From the IMG/VR virus record IMGVR_UViG_3300020595_000175, positions 1-25,582 of that record: a DNA stretch of 25,582 nt; one strand, 5' to 3'. The notes beneath the pieces were generated by a model. That model worked only from the letters and a program-made list of their open reading frames with translations, was not told the DNA's origin and made no database searches. This DNA comes from a virus. Position 1 is the first letter of the stretch; every line of letters starts with the position of its first letter. Below, piece by piece: positions 6,963-15,480 of the stretch. The position numbers and the translations under genes are program-made.

Positions 6963-7968
6963 TGGTTCATATGCTGGGTATTATTCATATGATCCAGAAC
7001 ACAGCCCTATTAATCAGGACTTTCTGAGAACAGAAATAAATCTGGATATACTCCATGGCTGTGATCAGATGTGTCCTGGTTGTTTTATTCCTCGTAAAAA
7101 CTTAACTAATCCAGATCAACTAAAAAATCTATATGAGCTTTTAGTTAAAGGCGATTACCATCCAGACGAAATTGTAATCGGACCAACTGACATCTTTGAT
7201 GCTCAGAACTTTAATGAAATTATGAATCATCCTTATATGAAGAAACTCTATGAGATTTCTGCAATTGGATATACATCCACACTTTTACAAGATTATGATT
7301 CTATACACTATAAACTTAAAAAGATATGGGATCTGTATTATCATATTAAACGTATTCCGGATATAGATTTTAAGATAGTTTTAGACGTTAATAAGTACCT
7401 TGACAATGAGTTGGACGATTGGTACAGAAACCTCGAGCTGTTTAAGAGTGGTTCTGTACAGTTTAGAGTAAATTATACTAAGGATGTATTCAACCGAATT
7501 GGTTATAATGAATTATGTGAAAGAGTATACAAAGACTTTAATGCTCCAGTTGTAATAACTCCATCGTTTCTTACAGATAGAAATGCAAGAGGTAAGGTTG
7601 AACAATATCTAAGTAACTTCCGCAACGATATGCTTGCTCAAAAAATAGATCCTAAATGGCAAAATCTTTATACTTTCTTTGATGCTAAGTTTAATGGTTT
7701 TGGTTGCCAAAATTATAGTTTCTATAATGGTAAGTTGTATGTTAACCCTTTTCTATATGATGCTATTATACAAAGAACACCATTCTTTGAAACAACTATG
7801 GATGAGAATAAACTATATCAGAATATTGAATATGCTCAACAAGTAGACGACTGCAATGGTTGTGAATTTATGATGAGTTGTGCTGAAAGAAATGTGCATA
7901 TGTATATGGAGTCACGGAACATAGATCAGTGTGTCGCGATGAAAGAATATATGCATGCCTCTCATTAA
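6946..7968 (+). CDS. Radical SAM protein, CX3CxGCF type (second of five)
   Basis: A 340-residue predicted radical SAM enzyme, paralogous to the one at 3933. The cluster motif is C39-x3-C43-x2-C46 (GCDQMCPGCF). The CPGC form resembles the cluster loop of NrdG-type activases more than the usual CxxxCxYC. VIGPTDIF follows at about residues 78-85. TPSFLTDR and YVNPFLYD are paralogue-wide motifs of unknown role. The C-terminus has C303-x2-C306-x5-C312-x16-C329, the same spacing as in the first enzyme, consistent with an auxiliary cluster. The gene overlaps the preceding one by 17 bases and the next by 14, so all belong to one transcript. A peptide-modifying role is inferred from the operon. Confidence 0.85.
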   Translation: MRVQLNGSYAGYYSYDPEHSPINQDFLRTEINLDILHGCDQMCPGCFIPRKNLTNPDQLKNLYELLVKGDYHPDEIVIGPTDIFDAQNFNEIMNHPYMKKLYEISAIGYTSTLLQDYDSIHYKLKKIWDLYYHIKRIPDIDFKIVLDVNKYLDNELDDWYRNLELFKSGSVQFRVNYTKDVFNRIGYNELCERVYKDFNAPVVITPSFLTDRNARGKVEQYLSNFRNDMLAQKIDPKWQNLYTFFDAKFNGFGCQNYSFYNGKLYVNPFLYDAIIQRTPFFETTMDENKLYQNIEYAQQVDDCNGCEFMMSCAERNVHMYMESRNIDQCVAMKEYMHASH

Positions 7969-9112
7969 GAACAATTTATATTACGAACTTACCACAGAGA
8001 CACAGACAAAGCCAGTATCTGCAGTAAAGATACAGCTTGATGTATTAGATGGTTGCCATCATAAGTGCCCTGGTTGTTTTGTACATCGCAGAGGTAATGC
8101 TAGTGATGAACATCAGTTAGATAAAGCAAAAGATTTTATAAGAAGCATAACAGATCAGGGAATCTTGGTTGATGAGATGCTTATTGGACCAACTGACTTT
8201 CTTGCATCAGAAAACTTCTATGAAGTGATGCCACATCTTCTGGATATCATTAACGAAAACTCACCTATTCTTGCATTTGTATCTACACTTATTGATGGAG
8301 ATATAGAAAGATTTGTTGAGTTTATTAATGAACATGTTAATCTTGATACAGAAATAGAAATTGGTATTGCAACAAATCCTTACAAGTTTTTTGAAGAAAA
8401 GTATTTACAACACATTAGTGATATGTTATACTATATTGATCAAAATGTAAAGCATGAGGTTACATATACATTTGTCGTAAATATAAGAGATTATGGTTTA
8501 GATTATACTACACTACATGATAAAGCAGTAGAGAAGTTTCAAACAATTCTTGACTTTGTACCTTCGGTATCAAGATCACATAAGCCTAATATTATTCTTG
8601 CAACACTAGATAAGTTTAATGAATACTTTAATGTATTAAGTCTTGATACTAAACTAAACAATATCATGGTAGATCATTCACACGCTGGTATGAATTATCA
8701 GGTTCTAAACTATAAGAAAGGCGATTGGTATCTAAGCCCATTTATGTATGAAAATATGGCTATCTATGATCCTATGTTTAAGATAGAATCCTTTGACGAT
8801 GTATATACAAATGTAGATACACAGATAGAAAGAGCAAAGGGAACAGAATGTGAAAACTGTCCATTATTTACATCTTGCTATAACAGAAAGATTATATTAT
8901 TAAGAGATTACTTAGGTGTGGATAGATGTATTGCTCCGAAAGAGAATATGCTAAGGAATATACATAACTATAACGGACCAGCTCAGACTATGTATGAATG
9001 GGATGGCTATTCTGTTGAAAACGATAAGAATGGTTATAGAAAAAGATTTTTAGTTACCAAAGATGATGATCCAGAATTAGAAAGATTGAGGAAAATTTCA
9101 TATGTTAGTTAA
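7955..9112 (+). CDS. Radical SAM protein, CX3CxGCF type (third of five)
   Basis: A 385-residue predicted radical SAM enzyme. The cluster motif is C34-x3-C38-x2-C41 (GCHHKCPGCF), LIGPTDF is at 76-82, VPSVSRS at 202-208 and YLSPFMYE at 259-266. Auxiliary-cluster cysteines are C299-x2-C302-x5-C308-x16-C325. A tail of about 60 residues after the last Cys (YEWDGYSVENDKNGYRKRF, then an Asp/Glu-rich end) is absent from the second and fifth paralogues and could be a substrate-binding extension. The gene overlaps the previous one by 14 bases and the following 64-aa gene by 11. Function beyond radical SAM chemistry is unknown. Confidence 0.85.
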   Translation: MPLIKNNLYYELTTETQTKPVSAVKIQLDVLDGCHHKCPGCFVHRRGNASDEHQLDKAKDFIRSITDQGILVDEMLIGPTDFLASENFYEVMPHLLDIINENSPILAFVSTLIDGDIERFVEFINEHVNLDTEIEIGIATNPYKFFEEKYLQHISDMLYYIDQNVKHEVTYTFVVNIRDYGLDYTTLHDKAVEKFQTILDFVPSVSRSHKPNIILATLDKFNEYFNVLSLDTKLNNIMVDHSHAGMNYQVLNYKKGDWYLSPFMYENMAIYDPMFKIESFDDVYTNVDTQIERAKGTECENCPLFTSCYNRKIILLRDYLGVDRCIAPKENMLRNIHNYNGPAQTMYEWDGYSVENDKNGYRKRFLVTKDDDPELERLRKISYVS

Positions 9113-9296
9113 ACCTAAAAGAGTAATGATTGATCCACCTAACGGATGGAGATATGGCTTTCCTAAGATGCTGCCTTTAATTCCAAAAGAAGGAAAGAAC
9201 TTTAGATTAAAAGACTGGCTAATTCAAGAAGGTTATCCGCCACATGAAATAACGGATAATCCTAACTTTGCTTGTCGAATGTGGGAAACTGATTAA
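9102..9296 (+). CDS. Small conserved-looking phage protein, 64 aa
   Basis: A 64-residue protein starting MLVKPKRVMIDPPNGWRYG and containing FPKMLPLIP. The ATG at 9102 has GAGGAAA about 7 bases upstream, overlaps the preceding gene by 11 bases and is linked to the next by TAATG, so it is a real operon member and not a chance frame. It is rich in Pro and Trp, has one Cys near the end and no membrane segment. I have the impression of similar small proteins in marine T4-like phages but cannot assign a function. In RiPP operons small proteins can be recognition elements; nothing here proves that. Confidence 0.7.
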   Translation: MLVKPKRVMIDPPNGWRYGFPKMLPLIPKEGKNFRLKDWLIQEGYPPHEITDNPNFACRMWETD

Positions 9297-10453
9297 TGTT
9301 AAATGACGAATGGAAAAATATTGTAGCCAAGGGCCATAAGCTTGAGGAGTTTACTGCTGTATCATCCATGAGTCAATATAAAATACAAGTCAATCTTGAA
9401 ATACTTGAGGGCTGTTCTTATATGTGCCCTGGTTGTTTTGTTAAACGTAAAGGCAATTGGAATCCAAACTCTATTGCAACATTTCACTCTTTGGCACTTG
9501 AGTTAAAAGATAGAGATGATATTGTATTAGATGATATTGTAATCGGTCCAACTGATTTCTATGGAGCACAAAACTTAGAAGACATTATTAATAATCAGAG
9601 ACTTGCTGATGCCATATTAATGATGCCTGAAGATAATAGAAATATCCAACATAACTGTTCTATACTCGGATCGTTATCTGAAAAAGATATTGAAGGTAAA
9701 ATAAAATCTATTGAAAACTCTTTGCTAGGTAAAGCTGTCGAGGCATGGGATGTACAAATTGCTTTAGATTTAAATAGACTGATGAATGATCAAGAATATC
9801 TAAACGCACTTGATGAAAGAGTTGAAACTTTTAAGAATAGTTCTTTAAACTTTGAAATTAGTATGGCTACTAATATTGTACAAGGCGTAGAGGATATACT
9901 ATTTCCTGCTATAGAATTTGTCAGAGCTAAGTATGAAACTGTTATCGAAGTATTGCCATCAGTAGTACGTTCATTTAACCACAGCGCAAAGCACGGTAAT
10001 AAACTATTTGAATGGAATGATATGCTTACAAGATTGGCTGCAGATCCACATAGATTTAAAAACAAGTTTCACTTCTTACAAGGTGATGTATCGCATAAAG
10101 CATTTCATTATTCTGTGGTAAGCATATATCATGGAGATATGTACTTGTCTCCGTTTATATATGAGAACGCTCAAATACATACAGATGATTTTAAAGTTGA
10201 TAATGGTTGGCTTTGGTTACCAGATGCTGATATATCTGAGTATATACTAAACAAAAAGAATGCAATTGTAAAGAGTCAGATTAAAGAAAGTACTGATAAA
10301 GAATGTGGTAGCTGTAAGTATCTAAACATATGTGCAAATAGAATGGTTCCTATGATTATGGATACAGTATTTAATGGAAGAAAAGAATGTATTCTAAATA
10401 AGGATGTTATTTCTTTGTTTGATAATGAGGTTTACCATGGGAATAGTTACTGA
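9296..10453 (+). CDS. Radical SAM protein, CX3CxGCF type (fourth of five)
   Basis: A 385-residue predicted radical SAM enzyme, coupled by TAATG to the 64-aa gene. The cluster motif is C40-x3-C44-x2-C47 (GCSYMCPGCF). VIGPTDFYGAQN follows near residues 82-93. LPSVVRSF and YLSPFIYE are the paralogue-wide motifs. The C-terminal cysteines are C337-x2-C340-x5-C346-x18-C365, two residues longer in the last gap than its sisters. The middle part has an insertion-like stretch relative to the shorter paralogues. It overlaps the next radical SAM gene by 17 bases. A peptide-modifying role is inferred from context. Confidence 0.85.
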   Translation: MLNDEWKNIVAKGHKLEEFTAVSSMSQYKIQVNLEILEGCSYMCPGCFVKRKGNWNPNSIATFHSLALELKDRDDIVLDDIVIGPTDFYGAQNLEDIINNQRLADAILMMPEDNRNIQHNCSILGSLSEKDIEGKIKSIENSLLGKAVEAWDVQIALDLNRLMNDQEYLNALDERVETFKNSSLNFEISMATNIVQGVEDILFPAIEFVRAKYETVIEVLPSVVRSFNHSAKHGNKLFEWNDMLTRLAADPHRFKNKFHFLQGDVSHKAFHYSVVSIYHGDMYLSPFIYENAQIHTDDFKVDNGWLWLPDADISEYILNKKNAIVKSQIKESTDKECGSCKYLNICANRMVPMIMDTVFNGRKECILNKDVISLFDNEVYHGNSY

Positions 10454-11456
10454 CAATAGAAAGCATGCTCAAGCATCTACTGAGTTTGATACAAGCTTTG
10501 CAGATGGGTTTGAGATAAAGGTACAATTTAACTGTGAGATCCTATCTGGATGTGAGTTTAAATGTAAGGGTTGCTTTGTAAATAAACTAGGAAGTAATGT
10601 AGGAGAATTTGATAAACTAGATGATGCTATCGACTTATTCAATACTAAAGGTTATAGAGTTTCAACAATTAACATTGGACCTACTGACCTATTTGGTAAC
10701 AACAATATAATTACTTTACTACAAAATGAAACCTTTGTAAAGTGTTTATCTAAAGTTTCTACCATACAATTCGTAACAACTCTTGAGAATATTAACCATC
10801 AAGTTATTAAACTGTTAAATGATATTCCTAAGAAAGATGGTTTTATGTATGACTGTAATATTGCTTTACAGCCACCTGTAGACTGGGACAGAATTGAAGA
10901 AAGATTAGAATTACTAAATGACTTTAAAGATGATCTAAACTATTACCTAGTGTATAACATGGGTAATGATGATGAGTATAATAGTAAAGTGTTGGAGATG
11001 TCTGAGATTGCAGATGATAGATTCGACACTATTCTACAACTCAATCCTTCCTTCTTCCGTGCTAAGAAATCTAAAGTACAAAAGCATCTCATCGAGAAAT
11101 GGAAAGGCTATGACTTTTCTGATGATCTATACCCTAAAACAATTGTAGATAAAGCACAGGGCGGAAGTCTTGAGCTTAACTATACGTTCTGCAATAATAG
11201 ATTTTTCTGGACTCCATTTGTATATGATATTGCCTTAATAGGTACAGAGGAGTTTGAAGTAAAAGATGTAAAAGATATAGACAGCTGGACAGTACCAAAG
11301 GATATACAATTTACAAAACAATTACGATATTCAAGTAAAGCGGATAACTGTTCTACTTGTTCTAATCTAATGACTTGTATTGATAAAGGTGTGCTATCTT
11401 ATATGGAACATCACTCACTTACGGCGTGCGTGTTTCCGGGTGTAGTATCTACCTAA
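10437..11456 (+). CDS. Radical SAM protein, CX3CxGCF type (fifth of five)
   Basis: A 339-residue predicted radical SAM enzyme. I chose ATG 10437 (MGIVTDNR) because GAGG at 10427-10430 precedes it by 6 bases; an in-frame ATG at 10404 would add 11 residues without such a site. The cluster motif is C39-x3-C43-x2-C46 (GCEFKCKGCF), with NIGPTDLF, NPSFFRAK and WTPFVYD as paralogue motifs. Auxiliary cysteines are C305-x2-C308-x5-C314-x16-C331. It is the last gene of the plus-strand operon; its 3' end overlaps the end of the opposing gene by 42 bases (11415-11456). Confidence 0.85.
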   Translation: MGIVTDNRKHAQASTEFDTSFADGFEIKVQFNCEILSGCEFKCKGCFVNKLGSNVGEFDKLDDAIDLFNTKGYRVSTINIGPTDLFGNNNIITLLQNETFVKCLSKVSTIQFVTTLENINHQVIKLLNDIPKKDGFMYDCNIALQPPVDWDRIEERLELLNDFKDDLNYYLVYNMGNDDEYNSKVLEMSEIADDRFDTILQLNPSFFRAKKSKVQKHLIEKWKGYDFSDDLYPKTIVDKAQGGSLELNYTFCNNRFFWTPFVYDIALIGTEEFEVKDVKDIDSWTVPKDIQFTKQLRYSSKADNCSTCSNLMTCIDKGVLSYMEHHSLTACVFPGVVST

Positions 11457-12122
11457 AAAGGTTGCTGGAAAAGCATTTATTATCGTAGCTCTTTCATACT
11501 TTTCTATTTTATTCATCTTAATATCAATCTTTTTGTCCGTCATAGGAAACATTGCCATAAGAGGTTGATCATATTTTAGTGTTACTTCATATGACTCTTT
11601 CTTAGTAGGAAAAGCAATAAAGATATTAGCTGCATGTTGATCATTAAAGTTTACTATGCCTGGACAGATAAACATACCATGCTTTCTAAACTCAGTGTCG
11701 TAGTGTACATCCGTACAAAGAAAATCTGTAGAATCAGATCCTTTAAACAACCAAGGATTGTGGAGTTTACAAACAGTATGATTAGGATATAATTCCCCAT
11801 ACTGCTTATCATCATGGACACCTATTTCTAACTCACCGCCACCATGTAGAGGAGTTGCAGTAGTTACAGTTCCGTCTGGATTCACTTTAAAGATAGCATC
11901 AGTCCACATCCTAAACACAATAGGCTTTCTTACAAAGTCAACTATGCCAGGGCAAGCTCTTACTGTAGGAGTTGGTACTCTGATGCCACTTCTAAAGTCC
12001 ATTTTATTAAATGTCTTTTTAAGTTTATGCCACCACGCTGGTGGTTTATTTCTGATCTCAAGTGGTTGATAATCAATTATTCTTTGATCATGTGTATACA
12101 CATTAAGCGTTACTTTTTTCAT
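11415..12122 (-). CDS. Unknown phage protein, 235 aa (PAWW / CPGIVDF)
   Basis: I do not recognise this 235-residue protein with certainty. It contains PPAWWHKLKK near residue 27-36, then TVRACPGIVDFVRKPI and later FICPGIVNFNDQ: two Cys-Pro-Gly-Ile-Val segments in one chain, suggesting an internal repeat or a symmetric fold. A GGGELEIG segment lies between. The end is very basic (YYTRKHARRK). No signal peptide is seen. It is the last gene of the minus-strand operon, overlapping the upstream radical SAM gene by 20 bases and the convergent plus-strand radical SAM gene by 42 at the 3' ends. It could be an accessory protein or substrate of the modification cluster. Confidence 0.72.
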   Translation of the reverse strand: MKKVTLNVYTHDQRIIDYQPLEIRNKPPAWWHKLKKTFNKMDFRSGIRVPTPTVRACPGIVDFVRKPIVFRMWTDAIFKVNPDGTVTTATPLHGGGELEIGVHDDKQYGELYPNHTVCKLHNPWLFKGSDSTDFLCTDVHYDTEFRKHGMFICPGIVNFNDQHAANIFIAFPTKKESYEVTLKYDQPLMAMFPMTDKKIDIKMNKIEKYERATIINAFPATFLGRYYTRKHARRK

Positions 12123-13182
12123 AATTAAATCCAGTAATTAAATTCTGTCCAGTTTTATCCATATAGTTAAACCACATTCTCATAATGCAGTCAGGTAAAT
12201 CTCTTTCACGGTTCTTCCAATCCCATTGTGTATAACAACGGAATCCACATTTATTCCACCATTTACAAGATAAGCAACCATTCTCGTCCATATATGCTTG
12301 CATCATACCAGCATTATCTTTAGGTTTATATTCTGTATTAAAATCTCTTTGATCATATCTATCCCACCTACAGTTTGATGTAGAGTTATCAGGAAAGATA
12401 GTAACTTTATTTAATGCCATACAATGCATATGATTTGATTCATTATAAATCAGATCAGCCATAGGATTAATACTAGGATAGCTATGGTATACAAATTTAA
12501 GAAATTCAAGATAAAGACTATCAGAGGGGATGAGATGATCAAAACCACGGTCTGGTATGTAGTCGTCAAAATAGAAGTTATCAAATTTCTCAAATAAGTA
12601 ATGAAAGTATTCGTCATCATCTGCCATAAACCTTTCTATAGATGGTACAGTCGCCACCATGTTAATTGAAGTAATATAGTCTGCAAAGTATTCAATGTTT
12701 TTACCATAAGGACCTTTTACTGGTCTTCCGTCAAAGTCATAAGAACAAATAATATATGATGGAACATCAACTGCATTTAAATCGTCCAATAGTTTTTGTA
12801 CACGGTCTTGCTTACTAAACTGAAATGATGTAACCCATACCACCTTAATCTTTAAACCTAGTCTATCATATATTTTCTTAATTTCAACTAGCAAATCATA
12901 ATAAACTGGATAAGCCCATTCTGATATTCTATCTTGAAATAGTTCACCACCAACCATATTGATCTGAACTTCTTTTACCATTCCAACCATTTTATTGAGG
13001 TGATCCTCAACTAGAGGTATCTTTGAGAAAATACCTTCACGTGATAAACCTACTGTAGATTTCTTATCATGATGGCAGAACGCACAGTTGAGGTGACAAT
13101 TCTCGAATAATGTTAATTCGATTTCACCTAACTGTGGTCGTTTCTTTTCAAGTATGACTTTTGTAAAGTCAAATTTGTCCAA
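12103..13182 (-). CDS. Radical SAM/SPASM-like protein, TTG start
   Basis: A 359-residue predicted radical SAM enzyme. The SAM-cluster motif is C29-x3-C33-x2-C36 (NCHLNCAFC), with VGGE at 77-80 as the SAM-binding strand. The C-terminal half carries C254, C271, C303-x2-C306-x5-C312-x3-C316 and C332, a SPASM-like set expected to hold auxiliary clusters, as in peptide-modifying enzymes. The reading frame begins with TTG directly after an in-frame stop, no ATG precedes the first cluster motif, and an AGGA site lies 8 bases upstream, so TTG 13182 is the probable start. It overlaps the upstream 133-aa gene by 14 bases and the downstream gene by 20. Confidence 0.82.
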   Translation of the reverse strand: MDKFDFTKVILEKKRPQLGEIELTLFENCHLNCAFCHHDKKSTVGLSREGIFSKIPLVEDHLNKMVGMVKEVQINMVGGELFQDRISEWAYPVYYDLLVEIKKIYDRLGLKIKVVWVTSFQFSKQDRVQKLLDDLNAVDVPSYIICSYDFDGRPVKGPYGKNIEYFADYITSINMVATVPSIERFMADDDEYFHYLFEKFDNFYFDDYIPDRGFDHLIPSDSLYLEFLKFVYHSYPSINPMADLIYNESNHMHCMALNKVTIFPDNSTSNCRWDRYDQRDFNTEYKPKDNAGMMQAYMDENGCLSCKWWNKCGFRCYTQWDWKNRERDLPDCIMRMWFNYMDKTGQNLITGFNYEKSNA

Positions 13183-13570
13183 TTAACATTTCCTCTTTAT
13201 AGTATTGATATATGTCTGGTACCATACCTTTAGATTCATTCCATTCCATTTTAGCTATTATAGCATCATAGGTTTCTTCATCTTGCCAGTAAGGTACAAA
13301 ATGCGGATCATTATTAAAAAGCAAGTCTTCGTCATTAAGTGCATTATAAAATGGTTCCTGAAAATCATGCCCAAGCCAATATGCATAGCATATAGCAACC
13401 ACATAAGATTTGGCTGGATATATCCACTCATCAACATATTCAGTAAAATGTTTAAGAGCATCATCAACTACAGTATTAGGTCTCCAAACAGTTTTTATGT
13501 TAGTCAGATCATCCTTAAATAGAGATGCCGTCATGTGGTATGCCGCTTGTCTGGCTTTCCATTCTTTCAT
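13169..13570 (-). CDS. Unknown small protein, 133 aa
   Basis: I do not recognise this 133-residue protein. It is acidic and aromatic-rich (VDEWIYPAKSYVVAICYAYWLG in the middle; many Trp/Tyr), with no Cys cluster. The ATG at 13570 gives a 56-base overlap with the upstream radical SAM gene; an internal ATG at 13534 would shorten this to 20 but has no better ribosome site. The gene lies between two radical SAM genes on one transcript, which favours an accessory or partner role. A substrate role is less likely because it lacks a repeated or Cys-rich tail. Confidence 0.65.
   Translation of the reverse strand: MKEWKARQAAYHMTASLFKDDLTNIKTVWRPNTVVDDALKHFTEYVDEWIYPAKSYVVAICYAYWLGHDFQEPFYNALNDEDLLFNNDPHFVPYWQDEETYDAIIAKMEWNESKGMVPDIYQYYKEEMLIGQI
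13189..13195 (-). promoter_or_regulatory. Ribosome binding site for a TTG start
   Basis: On the minus strand the sequence reads GAGGAAA, then ATGTTAA, then TTG (13182). The site lies inside the end of the upstream 133-aa gene. The ATG just after it is in that upstream gene's frame, not that of the radical SAM gene. Confidence 0.6.
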
Positions 13571-14465
13571 AATATTCTAATAATCCTTTATATCCATTAC
13601 ATCCATTATCTAAATCCAGAACATACCTGTAGTGTTCGGTGAGACAATTACCAAAATAGGTACAGCTGTGACATATAGGACTAAGATTATCTCGTGCCTC
13701 ATTTTTTGCCCACTGCTTATACTCGTAATAGCTCTTATATTCCTTAAAATACTCTTTATCATTATTATCAAACTCCAATACCCCAAACTTACCAGATGGT
13801 GTAATATACACATGATTGTTTGAGAATGCATTATATTCTTTATCTATACTCCTATAGATGTTATGAATATTCTGAAAGTTAAAATTCTTAGCTGTCTTGG
13901 CTTCATCAAACCTAATTACAAAATCCTCAAAGTCTTTATGAGTAACAGGGTGGGCATTTGCTTGGTTAATAGAATATGGCTTAATTTCTACAGAAGTCAC
14001 ATTGTAAATCATGTTAAGTGTAAAGACCATAAACTCAACATCCATTTCTAAAACTTTAGGCGATGCTAAGATAAGAACAGAAATTTCTTTATCAGTCTTC
14101 ATCATATTATCTAATACAAATTGTTCTTTCTCGCGAGCATGGAAATCATATGATACAGACAAAGTCACATCATCATCACGAAAGAAATCTGGATAGGCAG
14201 ATAGATTTGTATTAATATTAATTGGTCCGTCATAGTATTTACGAATAACATCCTTAATAGAATAATAGTAATCTGAAGATAGTAAACCTATTTCACCGCC
14301 ATATAAATCAACATGACTAATGGGATCTGTTATTTGTTGCATCGAGTTGTGTAGCCATAATGGTGTTATCTTATGTCTATCACCTAGCTGAGCCTCTGTT
14401 AGATAACAAAAGTCACATCTAAAGTTGCAATAGTAAGTTGGATTAATGGATAGATTCATCGACAT
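13515..14465 (-). CDS. Radical SAM protein with C-terminal Cys cluster
   Basis: A 316-residue predicted radical SAM enzyme. The motif C13-x3-C17-x2-C20 (YYCNFRCDFCY) sits at the very N-terminus, with YGGE at 55-58 as SAM-binding strand. The C-terminus has C265-x2-C268-x5-C274-x14-C289, a four-Cys arrangement close to that of the plus-strand family and shorter than a full SPASM domain. The ATG at 14465 has GGGAG about 9-12 bases upstream; a second ATG two codons later is also possible. It overlaps the upstream gene by 23 bases. Peptide or protein modification is inferred from the operon; the substrate is unknown. Confidence 0.85.
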   Translation of the reverse strand: MSMNLSINPTYYCNFRCDFCYLTEAQLGDRHKITPLWLHNSMQQITDPISHVDLYGGEIGLLSSDYYYSIKDVIRKYYDGPININTNLSAYPDFFRDDDVTLSVSYDFHAREKEQFVLDNMMKTDKEISVLILASPKVLEMDVEFMVFTLNMIYNVTSVEIKPYSINQANAHPVTHKDFEDFVIRFDEAKTAKNFNFQNIHNIYRSIDKEYNAFSNNHVYITPSGKFGVLEFDNNDKEYFKEYKSYYEYKQWAKNEARDNLSPICHSCTYFGNCLTEHYRYVLDLDNGCNGYKGLLEYYERMESQTSGIPHDGISI

Positions 14466-15480
14466 ATGGCGTCACTCCCTCTGGGTTCATCCCGTTTATC
14501 TCAAGTATGCGAGGAGCAAGACCTTTCATTTGTCTACAGTGGGCTTCTACAGTTCCTTCCCTTTTCATATCTCTTACTGTCTTTTTACATCCATTGCAAA
14601 TCTCAAACATAGGACAAGTAAAGCAAGCTGTCTTCATTGACTGAATATTTGGATCCCATTGTAGAGGTGTCTCATAACCACCAGCCATTTCTTTCTCATA
14701 GTCTATCGGATAATCCATATCATCAGCAAAGGAACCACAACTATAATAATCACCACCTGGATTAAATGCTCTGATACCAGCATCACAGTTCCTATTCTGA
14801 GGACAAGATGTAGCAGATCCACCAAGTCGTTTCATCATTTGCTTTGTATTATATTCCCATTCAGATAAGCCCATATCATATATTTTAACGTATAGATCAT
14901 AAATCTTACTTAGTTGTAATGTTGTACCTTGGACACCAGAAGCCATTGCATAATTTAGCTTACACTCAACACCCATTTTCTTAGCAAGTAATACATTATC
15001 AATTGCACGGTCATAGTTTTCTTCTACAATAACAGCAATAAAATCAGGACGTTCTCCACAATACTTGAGCATTGCATCAGAACATCTCCAGAAATCTGCC
15101 TCAGTAAACTCACTAAAATCACCTTTCAGTCTACCACCACCATATTGAAATGATGTTGCAATACCCATGCGAGGATGATTGAATAGTTTCATCCACTTCA
15201 TAGGCTTTACCATAAATGGCCATAGATTGGTTGTAAATGATATACTTGCTGGATAATCATGTTCATCAAGATGAGCAATTAAGTCCCAATAATATTGTGG
15301 ATCAACCATAAGAGGATCACCACCATTTACAATAATAGTGGCAGTATCAGGGTATCTTTTAAGAAATCTGTAAATATAATTAAGGTCTAGTAAACCAGCT
15401 TTGTCTGGATCAATAGAAGTAGAAGAACAGAAAGAACATTTAAAGTTGCATGCCTCAGTAGGCTTAATAATTAAATCCAT
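14443..15480 (-). CDS. Radical SAM/SPASM protein
   Basis: A 345-residue predicted radical SAM enzyme. The motif is C11-x3-C15-x2-C18 (ACNFKCSFC), followed by NGGD at 52-55 in place of the more usual GGE. A full SPASM-like set follows: C226, C232, C248, then C286-x2-C289-x5-C295-x2-C298 and C315. SPASM enzymes typically install crosslinks or other changes in ribosomal peptides or proteins (PqqE, anSME and relatives). It overlaps the upstream maturase gene by 10 bases and the downstream one by 23. The specific reaction cannot be read from the sequence. Confidence 0.87.
   Translation of the reverse strand: MDLIIKPTEACNFKCSFCSSTSIDPDKAGLLDLNYIYRFLKRYPDTATIIVNGGDPLMVDPQYYWDLIAHLDEHDYPASISFTTNLWPFMVKPMKWMKLFNHPRMGIATSFQYGGGRLKGDFSEFTEADFWRCSDAMLKYCGERPDFIAVIVEENYDRAIDNVLLAKKMGVECKLNYAMASGVQGTTLQLSKIYDLYVKIYDMGLSEWEYNTKQMMKRLGGSATSCPQNRNCDAGIRAFNPGGDYYSCGSFADDMDYPIDYEKEMAGGYETPLQWDPNIQSMKTACFTCPMFEICNGCKKTVRDMKREGTVEAHCRQMKGLAPRILEINGMNPEGVTPYVDESIH

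Noticed and set aside
13205-13522. Plus-strand frame of 105 codons opposite the minus-strand operon
   Set aside because: It lacks a ribosome site, is antisense to an overlapping gene set and has low-complexity Ile/Phe/Tyr composition.
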